This document shows positions 16,521 to 24,395 of a stretch of DNA of 56,209 nucleotides, in pieces. The stretch lies in assembly GCF_900115505.1 (NCBI RefSeq), contig NZ_FOWQ01000004.1, positions 1 to 56,209 on the forward strand, read 5' to 3'. The number at the start of each line of letters is the position of its first letter. The stretch's first letter is position 1. This DNA comes from Geodermatophilus dictyosporus (GTDB lineage Bacteria; Actinomycetota; Actinomycetes; Mycobacteriales; Geodermatophilaceae). Under the pieces are notes generated by a model. The model did not search any database. It saw only the letters and a program-made list of their open reading frames with translations, and was not told the origin of the DNA. Both the position numbers and the translations under genes were made by a program.

Positions 16521-16549
16521 CATGCTCTGACCGGCTGAGCTACCGCCCC
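16476..16549 (-). tRNA. tRNA with CAT anticodon (elongator Met, or Ile2)
   Basis: A 74-nt cloverleaf on the minus strand. The acceptor stem GGGGCGG pairs with CCGCCCC and the discriminator is A. The D arm is GCTC/GAGC. The anticodon loop CTCATAA gives CAT, and the T arm is GTGGG/CCCAC around TTCGAGC. One T-T mismatch sits at the top of the anticodon stem. CAT anticodons occur in elongator Met and in lysidine-modified Ile2 tRNAs, and I cannot separate them by eye. The initiator type is unlikely because the acceptor stem is fully paired. CCA is not encoded. Confidence 0.9.
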
Positions 16550-17108
16550 GAACGAGTGCCGTCCAGCCTGCCAGACGCCGTCGACCGGCTCCCCGCGAGT
16601 TCCAGCCGGATCACAGCGAGCACGCGGCCGCACCCCGGTCCCGGCCGTGACCGTGGGGGCTCCCCGGGCCACGGGGAGGACAGTGGACGAGGAGCAGACC
16701 CGGGCGGCACCAGCCGGGAGCCCTCGGGAGTCCCGCACGTCGCCGCCACGACCCGCTGGCGGTCGGCGGGATCGGCGGGTTCCCCTTCGGCCGGGCCTGG
16801 GCGGGGTGACGGGACCGCGCCGTCGGTGGCAGCACGGCACCACCGGCGACGCGGCGTGCGCACCGCCGTGCTCCCGCTCCCGGGGCGGCAGCCGCCGTCC
16901 CGGAGCGGACCGCCTCGTGGCGCGGGTGTCCGTCGTCGGCCGCTGAGCGGCCGCCCACCCCGGCCGCACGGACTGGTCGGGACGCCTGCTGTCCACAGCC
17001 CGATCGCCGTCCACAGGTCCGCTCCGGACGCTGCCGCCGTGCCCTGCGCCCTGATGGGCTGCCCAGCGAGACGAGCAGCCGGCACCGTGCCGGCCGGGAG
17101 GAGGAGCG
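16550..17108. other. Intergenic region upstream of the tRNA and the next membrane protein
   Basis: About 560 bp of high-GC DNA. Open frames on both strands are long but rich in Arg, Pro and Gly and lack a good start. They look like GC-driven chance frames. It presumably holds the tRNA promoter (minus) and the promoter of the 17109 gene (plus). I see no defined element. Confidence 0.4.
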
Positions 17109-17492
17109 GTGACGGGTCAGGACGCAGCGGGACGGGTCGGGAGCCACCTCGGGGAGAGCCCGCCGTGGCCTTCGGGCGCCGGGAGGCCCGTCCACCGGCA
17201 GGGCCGGATGGCCACCTGGGGACTGGCCTGCAGCCTCGCCGCGCTGCTCCCGGTCCTCCTGCAGGTGGCGGAGGCCGTCCTGGCCGTGCCGCTGGTCCCC
17301 GACCCCCTGGAGAACCCTGGGCTCCTCGCCTCGCCGGTCCTGGCGATCACCGGCGTCGTCCTGTCGGGGGTTGCGCTCGGGACCGGGTCGGGACGCCGCG
17401 GCCGGGCCCTCGCCGGCGTGGTGGTCGGCAGCACCTGGCTCGTGCTGCTCGCCGGCCTGCTGCTGTTCCTGATCGTGTCCGTGACGGTCTGA
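17109..17492 (+). CDS. Small two- or three-helix membrane protein (DUF4190-like)
   Basis: 127 residues from GTG, with GGAGGAG ending just upstream. A Gly/Pro-rich N-terminus (1-35) is followed by three hydrophobic segments: MATWGLACSLAALLPVLL, LLASPVLAITGVVLSGVALGTGSGRRGRALA and VVVGSTWLVLLAGLLLFLIV. The middle pair with a small basic turn resembles the DUF4190 pattern common in actinobacteria. No function is known. It is convergent with the DUF1707 gene, 11 bp away. Confidence 0.6.
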   Translation: MTGQDAAGRVGSHLGESPPWPSGAGRPVHRQGRMATWGLACSLAALLPVLLQVAEAVLAVPLVPDPLENPGLLASPVLAITGVVLSGVALGTGSGRRGRALAGVVVGSTWLVLLAGLLLFLIVSVTV

Positions 17493-17503
17493 GTGTCCGG
17501 GCT

Positions 17504-17935
17504 TCAGCGCGGGCCGCGGGGGCCGTCCCAGCGGCCGAAGCCGTCGGGCCCGCCGTCGAGCAGCGCGTGCAGCGCCATCGAGCCCAGGGCCACGAGGACG
17601 ACGAGCGCGACGACGGCCAGCAGGGCGATCCGGAGCACGGCCGGACCGCCGCCCCGGGCGGTGGTGAGCGTCGTCCGCAGCTGCTCCCAGGCGAGGAGGC
17701 CGAGCGGCCGCCAGCCCGGCGCGGTCCGGTCGGGTGCCATCGGCGGGAGGTCGGCGGTCAGCGGTGCCAGGTCGCGCAGGTGGACGGCGGCGAAGACGGA
17801 AGCCATCCGGTCGCTGCCCTCGTCCGGCGTGAGCAGCCCCCGTGCGACGGCATCCTGCAGCCGGTGCACCGTGGCTGCCCGGTCGCTGTCGGCCGCCCGC
17901 ATCGGCGGGGCCTGCACCGGGGTGGCGTCGTCCAT
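17504..17935 (-). CDS. DUF1707 domain membrane protein
   Basis: 143 residues from ATG 17935, with a near-perfect AGGAGGA upstream. The N-terminal half has the DUF1707 core: MRAADSDRAATVHRLQDAVARGLLTPDEGSDRMASVFAA followed by LRDLAPLTADLP. This short domain is found at the N-terminus of many actinobacterial membrane or regulatory proteins. A C-terminal transmembrane helix (about 103-127) and a short Gly/Arg tail follow. The role is unknown. Confidence 0.8.
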   Translation of the reverse strand: MDDATPVQAPPMRAADSDRAATVHRLQDAVARGLLTPDEGSDRMASVFAAVHLRDLAPLTADLPPMAPDRTAPGWRPLGLLAWEQLRTTLTTARGGGPAVLRIALLAVVALVVLVALGSMALHALLDGGPDGFGRWDGPRGPR

Positions 17936-18382
17936 GTGGTTCCTCCTGCTGGGGGCCGGTCCGGCCGGCCAGGGTGCCCGCCGATCCTGTGACGGAGCTG
18001 TGAGCTGTGGCACTGACCTGCGGTGCGACCTGCCGGGGGGACCGGGTGTGGCGCAGGGTGCACTGGTCCGCACGGTTTGTGAGCACCGCAGGTCAGACGG
18101 TTGAACGCGCAAACAGGCGCGCCGGGATCGTCACCGTTCCGTGATCTGGCGGCTTTACGGCCGTGTAGTTTCGCCCGCGGTCCTGCCGGGCCTCAGCTCC
18201 TCGAACCGAGGGCCCCGGGCAGGCCCCGCCTGACTGCCCGGCCCGCGCGCCGGGGGACCGGGGACCCACGGGAGTCCCCGGGTCGGTCACGCCCGCGGAC
18301 GCCGGACGCGGGCACGGGCGTGCCCTCGCGGGGCACACCCAACGGCCCGACGGGCGGCCCCGAGGAACGGAGAGACGCTCTC
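17936..18382. promoter_or_regulatory. Divergent promoter region and long structured leader before the M23 peptidase gene
   Basis: The left part must hold the DUF1707 promoter. Toward the M23 gene, TAGTTT at 18167-18172 is a possible -10. After it come about 200 bp of GC-rich sequence with strong inverted repeats: CCTGCCGGGCC (18184-18194) pairs with GGCCCCGGGCAGG (18210-18222), and another lies around 18255-18281 (ACCGGGGAC with GTCCCCGGGT). A structured 5' leader is plausible. I looked for the conserved ydaO/c-di-AMP riboswitch blocks and could not find them. Confidence 0.35.
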
Positions 18383-19615
18383 TTGGCGAGCCTGCACCAC
18401 CGCCCCGCTTCCGGCACCCGCCCCATCCTGCCCCGCCGTCTCCGCCGCGCCGTGCTCGCCGCCGGGGTCGCCCTCGGGGTGGTCCTGACGGCACCCGCGC
18501 CCGGCCTGGCCGCGCCCGAGGACGACGTCGCGGCCGCGGAGGCCGCCGAACGCGACCTGGTCGCCGAGGTGGACCGCATCGAGGCGGAGGTGACCGCGGC
18601 GGAGGAGCAGCTGCAGCGGATGACGGTCGAGGCCGAGGCCGCCGCCGACGCCGCGCTGGTCGCCCAGGCCGAGCTGGCCGCCGCGCAGGAGGCCGCCACC
18701 CTCGCCGCCGAGGAGCTGCAGGCCGCGCGTGACGCGGTCGCCGCCGCCGAGGACGAGGTCGTCGAGCTCGGCCGCGAGGCCTACATGGGCAGCGGCGGGG
18801 AGCTCGGCGGCGACGTCACGGTGCTGCTCGACAGCGAGGGCCCCCGCGAGGTGCTCGAGCGCGCGGCCACCCTGGACCTGCTGGGCGTGCAGCGCGCGCA
18901 GACGCTGCAGGAGTTCGAGCTGCTCGAGGCGCAGGAGGAGGAGGCCGACGCCGCCGCCCGCGCCGCCGTCGCGGAGCGGGACGCCGCCGCGCACGTCGCC
19001 GCCGAGGCGCAGGCCGCCGCCGACGCCCGGCTGGCCGAGGCCCAGGGCGACTTCGACGCACTGTCGGCGGAGAAGGCCGCGCTCGACGAGCGCCTGCGCG
19101 CCGCGGAGGTCGAGCTGCTCCGCCTGCGGGGCGTCGCCGAGGCCGAGGCCGCGTGGGAGGCCCAGCAGCAGGCCGAGCAGGCCGCCGCGATCACCGTGCA
19201 GTCCAGCGGGGGTGGTGTCGCCCCGACCACCGGCCGGGTGACCTCCTGCTACGGCGCCCGCTGGGGGACCATGCACTACGGCGTCGACATCGCCGCCCCG
19301 ATCGGGACGCCGGTGCTCGCACCCGCCGGCGGCGTCGTCCTGCAGGCCGGTCCGGCCAGCGGCTTCGGCCAGGCCGTCTACGTGCAGCACGACGACGGCC
19401 GGGTCACCGTCTACGGCCACGTCAACCAGTTCTTCGTCTCCGCCGGCCAGGTGGTCAGCGCCGGCCAGCGGATCGCCGAGGTCGGGAACAAGGGCCAGTC
19501 CACCGGGCCGCACCTGCACTTCGAGGTGCACGAGGGCGGCCTCTACGCCAGCCGGGTCAGCCCCATCCCGTGGCTGAGCCGGCAGGGCGTCTCGCTGGGC
19601 GGCGGCTGCACCTGA
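18383..19615 (+). CDS. Secreted M23 family metallopeptidase with N-terminal coiled coil
   Basis: 410 residues from a TTG start preceded by GGAGAG 9 nt upstream. No better start gives a sensible signal peptide. Residues 1-44 form a signal peptide (RRLRRAVLAAGVALGVVLTAPAPGLAAP). Residues about 47-275 are a long Ala/Glu/Arg-rich coiled coil, as in EnvC/NlpD-like and RipA-type proteins. The C-terminal M23 domain keeps all zinc ligands: His298 and Asp302 in HYGVDIAAP, and His377 with His379 in HLHFEVH. Likely role: a peptidoglycan endopeptidase, or activator of one, in daughter-cell separation or wall growth. It converges on the MDMPI gene with a 13-bp gap. Confidence 0.9.
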   Translation: MASLHHRPASGTRPILPRRLRRAVLAAGVALGVVLTAPAPGLAAPEDDVAAAEAAERDLVAEVDRIEAEVTAAEEQLQRMTVEAEAAADAALVAQAELAAAQEAATLAAEELQAARDAVAAAEDEVVELGREAYMGSGGELGGDVTVLLDSEGPREVLERAATLDLLGVQRAQTLQEFELLEAQEEEADAAARAAVAERDAAAHVAAEAQAAADARLAEAQGDFDALSAEKAALDERLRAAEVELLRLRGVAEAEAAWEAQQQAEQAAAITVQSSGGGVAPTTGRVTSCYGARWGTMHYGVDIAAPIGTPVLAPAGGVVLQAGPASGFGQAVYVQHDDGRVTVYGHVNQFFVSAGQVVSAGQRIAEVGNKGQSTGPHLHFEVHEGGLYASRVSPIPWLSRQGVSLGGGCT

Positions 19616-19628
19616 CCGGTCGCGGGCG

Positions 19629-20543
19629 TCACCGGCGCCCGCGCAGCCGGCCGAGCAGGTCACCGGCGCCCCCGACGGTCCGCGCGGCCAGCGCCAGCAC
19701 GGGGGCGCCGGGGATGCCCGGTGCCGACTCCACGATCGGGGCCAGCCGCACCAGCCCCGGCAGGTCGTGCACCCGCAGCCGCCGGCGCACCAGCGCCGCG
19801 GCCGGGTTGGTCCGGCCCGACGCGGCCTCCAGCAGCACGTCGGCCCGGGCCTCGACGGCGGCTCCGCGCGGACGGCCGCCGTCCAGGAGCCGGACCGTCC
19901 AGCCCCCCGCGTCGGCGGCGAAGGCCCACCCGCCGTCCGGGGTGACCAGTGCCGCCCCGCCTGTGATCCCCGAGGCCGCGGCCAGCGCCCCGGTCACGTC
20001 GGCGAGCGCGGCCAGACCGGACTGCAGCACCGAGGACGGTGGGGGAGGGGCGCCGGCGTCCGCGAGGTCGAGCCCGTGGACGGCGAGCTCGTAGGCCTGC
20101 CCGAGCACCACCGACAGCACCGGCAGCCGGCCCACCGTGGACACCGTGGACGCGGTGTCGAGCTCCTCGGGTTCCTCGGCGAGGTAGCGGACGGTGGCCT
20201 CGCGGTTGCGGCGTAGCGCGGCCAGCACCTCCTCCCGCGAGGCGCCGCGGTGCGCCGCGGTCACCCGGGCGTTGGTGCCGTCGACGTCGGCCGGCGTCCC
20301 CGTGCCACCGGCGCGGGCTGAGGCGACCAGGCCGGCGAGGGCCTCGTGGTCGGGCCACGCACCCAGGTGCACGCACACCTCGTGCACCCGCCAGCCGGGC
20401 AGCCGGGTCGGCCGGGCGAGGTCGACGGCGGCGGCCTGGTGGAGGAAGGCGTCCCAGGCGTCGAGCACCATCGGCCCCACCACGTCCCGGCCGGCGTCGG
20501 CCAGCCCGTGCCGTCGCGTCGGCCCGCCCCGGTCGCCGGTCAT
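19629..20543 (-). CDS. Maleylpyruvate isomerase-fold (DinB/MDMPI) mycothiol-type protein
   Basis: 304 residues from ATG. The N-terminal four-helix DinB-like domain contains LPGWRVHEVCVHLGAWPDHEAL and ELAVHGLDLADA, whose His residues are the usual metal ligands of mycothiol-dependent maleylpyruvate isomerase-like proteins. The C-terminal half resembles the accompanying MDMPI C-terminal or SCP2-like domain. Most actinobacterial members have unknown substrates and probably act in mycothiol-linked metabolism. It is convergent with the M23 gene and divergent from the GGDEF gene. Confidence 0.78.
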   Translation of the reverse strand: MTGDRGGPTRRHGLADAGRDVVGPMVLDAWDAFLHQAAAVDLARPTRLPGWRVHEVCVHLGAWPDHEALAGLVASARAGGTGTPADVDGTNARVTAAHRGASREEVLAALRRNREATVRYLAEEPEELDTASTVSTVGRLPVLSVVLGQAYELAVHGLDLADAGAPPPPSSVLQSGLAALADVTGALAAASGITGGAALVTPDGGWAFAADAGGWTVRLLDGGRPRGAAVEARADVLLEAASGRTNPAAALVRRRLRVHDLPGLVRLAPIVESAPGIPGAPVLALAARTVGGAGDLLGRLRGRR

Positions 20544-20668
20544 GCCGGGGCCCTACCCATCGCCGCGCCGCCGGTCGCAGGTGCCGCCGGTCACACCTCC
20601 CCCCTCGGAGGAGGGACGCGCCGCCGACCCGGGTCAAGCGCTGGGTCCGGGGCGTCGATCCCGGGGAC

Positions 20669-21769
20669 GTGAGGGAGAGGGTGCCCCGGCGCCGGTTGCT
20701 GCCCCGGGTGCCGGCCTGGCTGGCCACCGGGCTGCTGCGCCCGCTGGCCGAGGACGAGGAGCGGGCGCAGTACTGGGTCCGCCACGTGCGCACCGGCGTG
20801 CTGCTCACGCAGCTGTGCGGCTGGACCACCCTCGTCCACCTGCTCGTCGCACCGACCTCGGCGCGGGTGGACCGGGCCCTGCTGCTGCTCGCCGGCGGGG
20901 TGGTCCTGGCCTCGCCGCTGCTGCTCGTCCTGCCGCTGCGGCAGATGATGCGCGACCTGCGCGGCTGCCTGCTGTTCTACGGGTGGAGCCTGGCCACCAC
21001 GGCCGTCGTCGCGCTCGGTGCGCGGCTGGACGGCGGCGCCGAGAGCCCGCTGTGGGCGATGCTGTTCGTCACCCTGGCCTTCATGGCCGTCGCCTACCCA
21101 CCCGTCGGCGTGGCCCTGACCGGGGCGGTGATGGCCGCTGCCCACCTGTTCGTGGTGGCCGACGAGATCGACTCGCACGTGGTCTTCACGGCGAGCGTCA
21201 TGGCGATCTTCACCCTCTGCTGCACGTTCACGTCGGCCAACCACTGGGCCGCCCAGGACCGCCAGGTGCTGCTGCTGCGCACCCAGGAGGCGCTGGCCAC
21301 CACGGACCCGCTCACCGGCGTCCCCAACCGCCGCGCCTTCCTCGAACGGCTCGAGCAGGCGGTCGCCCGGGCCGGCCGGGGGGAGCGCGCCGTGGTCTGC
21401 ATCGTCGACCTCGACGGCTTCAAGGCGGTCAACGACCTCGAGGGCCACGCCGCCGGCGACGCCGTCCTGCGGGCGGTGGCCGTCGCGCTCACCGCGGCGG
21501 TGCGCGAGACCGACACCGTCGCCCGGCTCGGCGGCGACGAGTTCGCCGTCCTGGCCGACGCGCTGCTGCCCGTCGACGACGCGACCCTCGCCGACCGGCT
21601 GCGCGCCGCGGTCGCCACCGTCGGCGCAGGTCACGGCGTCACCGCCAGCGTCGGCCGGGCCCTGGTGGCGTCCGAGGACGACGTGGCCGGTGTGCTGCAC
21701 CGCGCCGACGCGGCCATGTACCGGGCCAAGGCCGCCGGTGGGGACCGGGTCCACGAACTCGCTGGGTGA
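20669..21769 (+). CDS. Membrane-bound GGDEF diguanylate cyclase
   Basis: 366 residues from GTG 20669; GTG 20681 is an alternative. An N-terminal basic segment and about six hydrophobic helices (about 40-200) form a membrane sensor of unknown ligand. The cytoplasmic GGDEF domain follows after ALATTDPLTGVPNRRAF. The active site reads RLGGDEF (residues 288-292) with an intact motif. An RETD inhibitory I-site (RxxD) sits five residues upstream, so product inhibition by c-di-GMP is expected. DLDGFKAVND and HRADAAMYRAKAAGGDRV are also conserved. It should make c-di-GMP from two GTP. There is no EAL domain and no nearby c-di-GMP gene. Confidence 0.9.
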   Translation: MRERVPRRRLLPRVPAWLATGLLRPLAEDEERAQYWVRHVRTGVLLTQLCGWTTLVHLLVAPTSARVDRALLLLAGGVVLASPLLLVLPLRQMMRDLRGCLLFYGWSLATTAVVALGARLDGGAESPLWAMLFVTLAFMAVAYPPVGVALTGAVMAAAHLFVVADEIDSHVVFTASVMAIFTLCCTFTSANHWAAQDRQVLLLRTQEALATTDPLTGVPNRRAFLERLEQAVARAGRGERAVVCIVDLDGFKAVNDLEGHAAGDAVLRAVAVALTAAVRETDTVARLGGDEFAVLADALLPVDDATLADRLRAAVATVGAGHGVTASVGRALVASEDDVAGVLHRADAAMYRAKAAGGDRVHELAG

Positions 21770-22124
21770 GCACTGTCTCCGCGCGGCGGTCACCGACCGT
21801 TATGCCGGAACCAAGGAGTGCCGCAGGGGACACGGGGCCCCGCAACGCCCGGTGACGGTGGCCTCGGGGTACGGTCAGGACGATCCCCGACCGGGTTGGA
21901 CGGTGGGGTCGCCGTCGTGGTATGGCGCTGACCAGCACTTCCGTGACGCGTGAGATCACCGCCGTCACTTCTGACGCATGTGGCGCATCCGCACTGGCGC
22001 GACGGGTACCTCATCGTGCACACTGTCCCCGGAGGCCCTGATCCGCCGCCGCTGACCACAGCCTGTCACCGAACCGATCGTCCGTTGGGGAAGACGAGAC
22101 CGATCGAGTCGATGGAGGTGCCTC
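21770..22124. other. Intergenic region before the DUF3145 gene
   Basis: About 355 bp with no supported gene. It contains the GGAGGTG ribosome binding site (22114-22120) of the DUF3145 gene at its right end and presumably that gene's promoter. I see no strong hairpin, repeat or recognisable operator. Confidence 0.4.
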
Positions 22125-22625
22125 GTGCAGCGACGGTCTACCCAGGGTGTCGTCTTCGTGCACTCCTGCCCGAAGGCGCTCTGCCAGCACGTCGAGTGGG
22201 CGCTCGAACGCGTCGTCGGCGCGCCGGTCTCCCTGTCGTGGGCCGACCAGCCCGCGGCGCACGGTGCCTTCCGTGCCGAGGTTGCCTGGACCGGTGTTCC
22301 CGGGACGGGCGCCAAGCTGGTCGCCGCACTGCGCCAGTGGCCGATGCTGCGCTTCGAGGTCACCGAGGAGGCCAGCCACGGCAACGACGGCGAGCGGATG
22401 TCCTACGTGCCGGGGCACGGGGTGTTCCGCGCGCCGACGAGCGCCAACGGCGACATCGTGGTCACCGAGCAGCAGCTGCGCACCCTCGCGGCGACCGCCA
22501 CGTCGGTCGAGGCGTTCCGCCACGGCGTCGACCAGCTCCTCGGCGCGGCCTGGGACGCCGACCTCGAGGTGTACCGCTACGCCGGTGACGGCAGCCAGAC
22601 GACCTGGCTGCACCAGGTCGTCTGA
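22125..22625 (+). CDS. DUF3145 family protein
   Basis: 166 residues from GTG, with GGAGGTG upstream. The sequence matches DUF3145: GVVFVHSCPKALCQHVEWALERVVG, a central LVAALRQWPMLRFEVTEE, and the terminal FRHGVDQLLGAAWDADLEVYRYAG. This actinobacterial family is characteristically found beside the FAS-II genes, as here, where it converges on the accD6 end of the operon. No enzymatic motif is seen, and a link to fatty-acid synthesis rests on synteny only. The protein is soluble with no signal peptide. Confidence 0.9.
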   Translation: MQRRSTQGVVFVHSCPKALCQHVEWALERVVGAPVSLSWADQPAAHGAFRAEVAWTGVPGTGAKLVAALRQWPMLRFEVTEEASHGNDGERMSYVPGHGVFRAPTSANGDIVVTEQQLRTLAATATSVEAFRHGVDQLLGAAWDADLEVYRYAGDGSQTTWLHQVV

Positions 22626-22741
22626 GGGAACGCGCAGGTCACGATCCGGGCACACGAGATGAGGACCTGCGGGAACTCGTCGTAGGCTCCAGACCAGGTC
22701 GACCGGACGCCGTCGGGGAAGCGGCGTCCGGACGACCTCAC

Positions 22742-22779
22742 GAGAGGCCCGTCACCGCTGCAGCGGTGACGGGCCTCTC
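22742..22779. terminator. Perfect 38-bp palindrome, bidirectional terminator between convergent genes
   Basis: The 19 bases at 22742-22760 are the exact reverse complement of 22761-22779, centred on CTG/CAG. In RNA this gives a very stable hairpin. It lies between the ends of DUF3145 (+) and accD6 (-) and should stop transcripts from both sides. There is no T-tract. Confidence 0.78.
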
Positions 22780-22828
22780 CTCTCGTGCGCGCCCTCGGGC
22801 GGGCGCGCTCCCGCGCCGCAGCGCTCGA

Positions 22829-22885
22829 CGGACCCTCCTGCCCCCCACCGCTCGCACGCTGGCGGCGGGCCCGTGCAGGAGGGCC
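22829..22885. repeat. Dispersed hairpin repeat, copy A (3' of accD6)
   Basis: The outer arms CCCTCCTGC (22833-22841) and GCAGGAGGG (22875-22883) enclose the shared core CCCACCGCTCGCACGCTGGC then GGCGGG. The same core with different but self-complementary arms occurs at 36824, 37384 and 56119. It starts 12 bp beyond the accD6 stop and is probably a terminator element. Confidence 0.7.
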
Positions 22886-22896
22886 GGGACCGCCCC

Positions 22897-24309
22897 TCAG
22901 AGCGGGATGTTGCCGTGTGCCCCTCGGCCGGCCGGTGCGCCGGCCAGCGCGGCCACCAGCGCCCGCCGGGTGCGGCTCGGCTCGACCACCTCGTCGACCA
23001 CGCCGATCTGCAGCGCCCGGTCGACCCCGCCGGCGATCCGCTCGTGCTCGGCGGCCAGCCGCGCGTGCAGGGCCTCGCGCTCGGCGGGCGGGACGGCGGC
23101 CAGCTCCTTCCGGTGCAGGATGCCGACGGCGGCCTTGGCCCCCATGACGGCGACCTCCGCACCCGGCCAGGCGAACACCGCCGTGGCGCCCAGCGAGCGG
23201 GCGTTCATGGCGATGTAGGCGCCGCCGTAGGACTTGCGGGTCACCAGCGTCACCCGCGGCACGACGGCCTCGGCGAAGGCGTGCAGCAGCTTGGCGCCGC
23301 GCCGCACGACGCCGTCCCACTCCTGGCCGACGCCGGGCAGGTAGCCGGGGACGTCGACCAGCACGACCAGCGGCACCCCGAACGCGTCGCACATCCGCAC
23401 GAACCGGGCCGCCTTCTCCGCCGACGCCGAGTCCAGGCAGCCGCCCAGCCGCAGCGGGTTGTTGGCGACCACGCCGACGGTCCGCCCGCCGAGCCGGCCC
23501 AGGGTGGTCACGACGTTGGGCGCCCAGCGGGGGTGCAGCTCCAGGCCCGGCCCGTCGAGGACGGCGGCCACGAGCGGCCGGACGTCGTAGGCGCGGTTGG
23601 TCCGCTCGGGCAGCAGCGCGCGCAGGTCGACGTCGGCCTCGGCGGCGGCCGGCGCGAACGACCCCTGGGCGGCCAGCAGGTCGACCGCCTGGCGGGCGGT
23701 CCCCAGCGCGGCGTCCTCGGAGTCGGTGACCACGTGGACGACGCCGCTGCGGCGGCCGTGGGTGTCGGGCCCGCCGAGGCTCTCCATGTCGACGTCCTCG
23801 CCGGTGACGGAGCGGACGACGTCGGGGCCGGTGACGAACACCCGGCCGGCCGGGCCCATGACCACCAGGTCGGTCAGCGCCGGCCCGTAGGCGGCGCCGC
23901 CGGCCGCGGGGCCCAGGACGACGGAGATCTGCGGCACCCGCCCCGAGGCGCGCACCATCGCGGCGAACACCTCGCCGACGGCGTGCAGCGCGGTGACCCC
24001 TTCGGCCAGCCGCGCGCCGCCGGAGTGCCAGATGCCCACGACCGGCAGCCGCTCGCGCAGCGCCGTGTCGATGGCGTCGACGACGTGCCGGCAGCCGTCG
24101 GCGCCCATGGCCCCGCCCATCACCGTGGCGTCGGTGCAGTAGGCGATCACCCGCGTGCCGGACACGGTGCCGCGGGCGGCGAGGACGCCGGAGGTGTCGC
24201 GGGGGGCCAGCAGGGTCGCCGACCCGGCGTCGAGGAGGCGCAGCAGCCGGTCCTCGGGGTCGCGCGGGTCGGGGGTGGGCAGCGTCGGGACGGCGTGCAG
24301 CGTGGTCAC
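22897..24309 (-). CDS. accD6: Acyl-CoA carboxylase carboxyltransferase (beta) subunit, AccD6-like
   Basis: 470 residues from GTG, with AGGAG upstream. Both crotonase-like halves of the carboxyltransferase are present: an N-terminal YCTDATVMGGAMG, GIWHSGGARLAEGV and VLGPAAGGAAYGPAL, and a C-terminal VANNPLRLGGCLDSASAEKAARFVRMCD, PGYLPGVGQEWDGVVRRGAKLLHAFAEA and TRKSYGGAYIAMNARSLGA. The tail HGNIPL is typical of PccB/AccD-type subunits. It would transfer CO2 from biotinyl-BCCP to acetyl-CoA, making malonyl-CoA for FAS-II. Its place as the last gene of the fab operon matches mycobacterial accD6. The biotin-carrying alpha subunit is not in this window. Confidence 0.93.
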   Translation of the reverse strand: MTTLHAVPTLPTPDPRDPEDRLLRLLDAGSATLLAPRDTSGVLAARGTVSGTRVIAYCTDATVMGGAMGADGCRHVVDAIDTALRERLPVVGIWHSGGARLAEGVTALHAVGEVFAAMVRASGRVPQISVVLGPAAGGAAYGPALTDLVVMGPAGRVFVTGPDVVRSVTGEDVDMESLGGPDTHGRRSGVVHVVTDSEDAALGTARQAVDLLAAQGSFAPAAAEADVDLRALLPERTNRAYDVRPLVAAVLDGPGLELHPRWAPNVVTTLGRLGGRTVGVVANNPLRLGGCLDSASAEKAARFVRMCDAFGVPLVVLVDVPGYLPGVGQEWDGVVRRGAKLLHAFAEAVVPRVTLVTRKSYGGAYIAMNARSLGATAVFAWPGAEVAVMGAKAAVGILHRKELAAVPPAEREALHARLAAEHERIAGGVDRALQIGVVDEVVEPSRTRRALVAALAGAPAGRGAHGNIPL

Positions 24310-24395
24310 GGGGTCTCCTGAGGCCGGCGCGGGGCCGGTGAGTGGGGCCGGCCCCGCGAGGCCGGTGGGCGAGCGGCCCGCGACGGGGCCGTCGG

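Noticed and set aside
16550..17108. Several open frames on both strands between the tRNA and 17109
   Set aside because: They lack ribosome binding sites, domains and normal amino-acid composition.
17990..18380. c-di-AMP (ydaO) riboswitch upstream of the M23 gene
   Set aside because: GGGGGACC-like sequence is present, but the other conserved blocks, such as GTCAGCTAACC and GGGGTGAAT, are missing by eye. Kept only as a structured leader to test.
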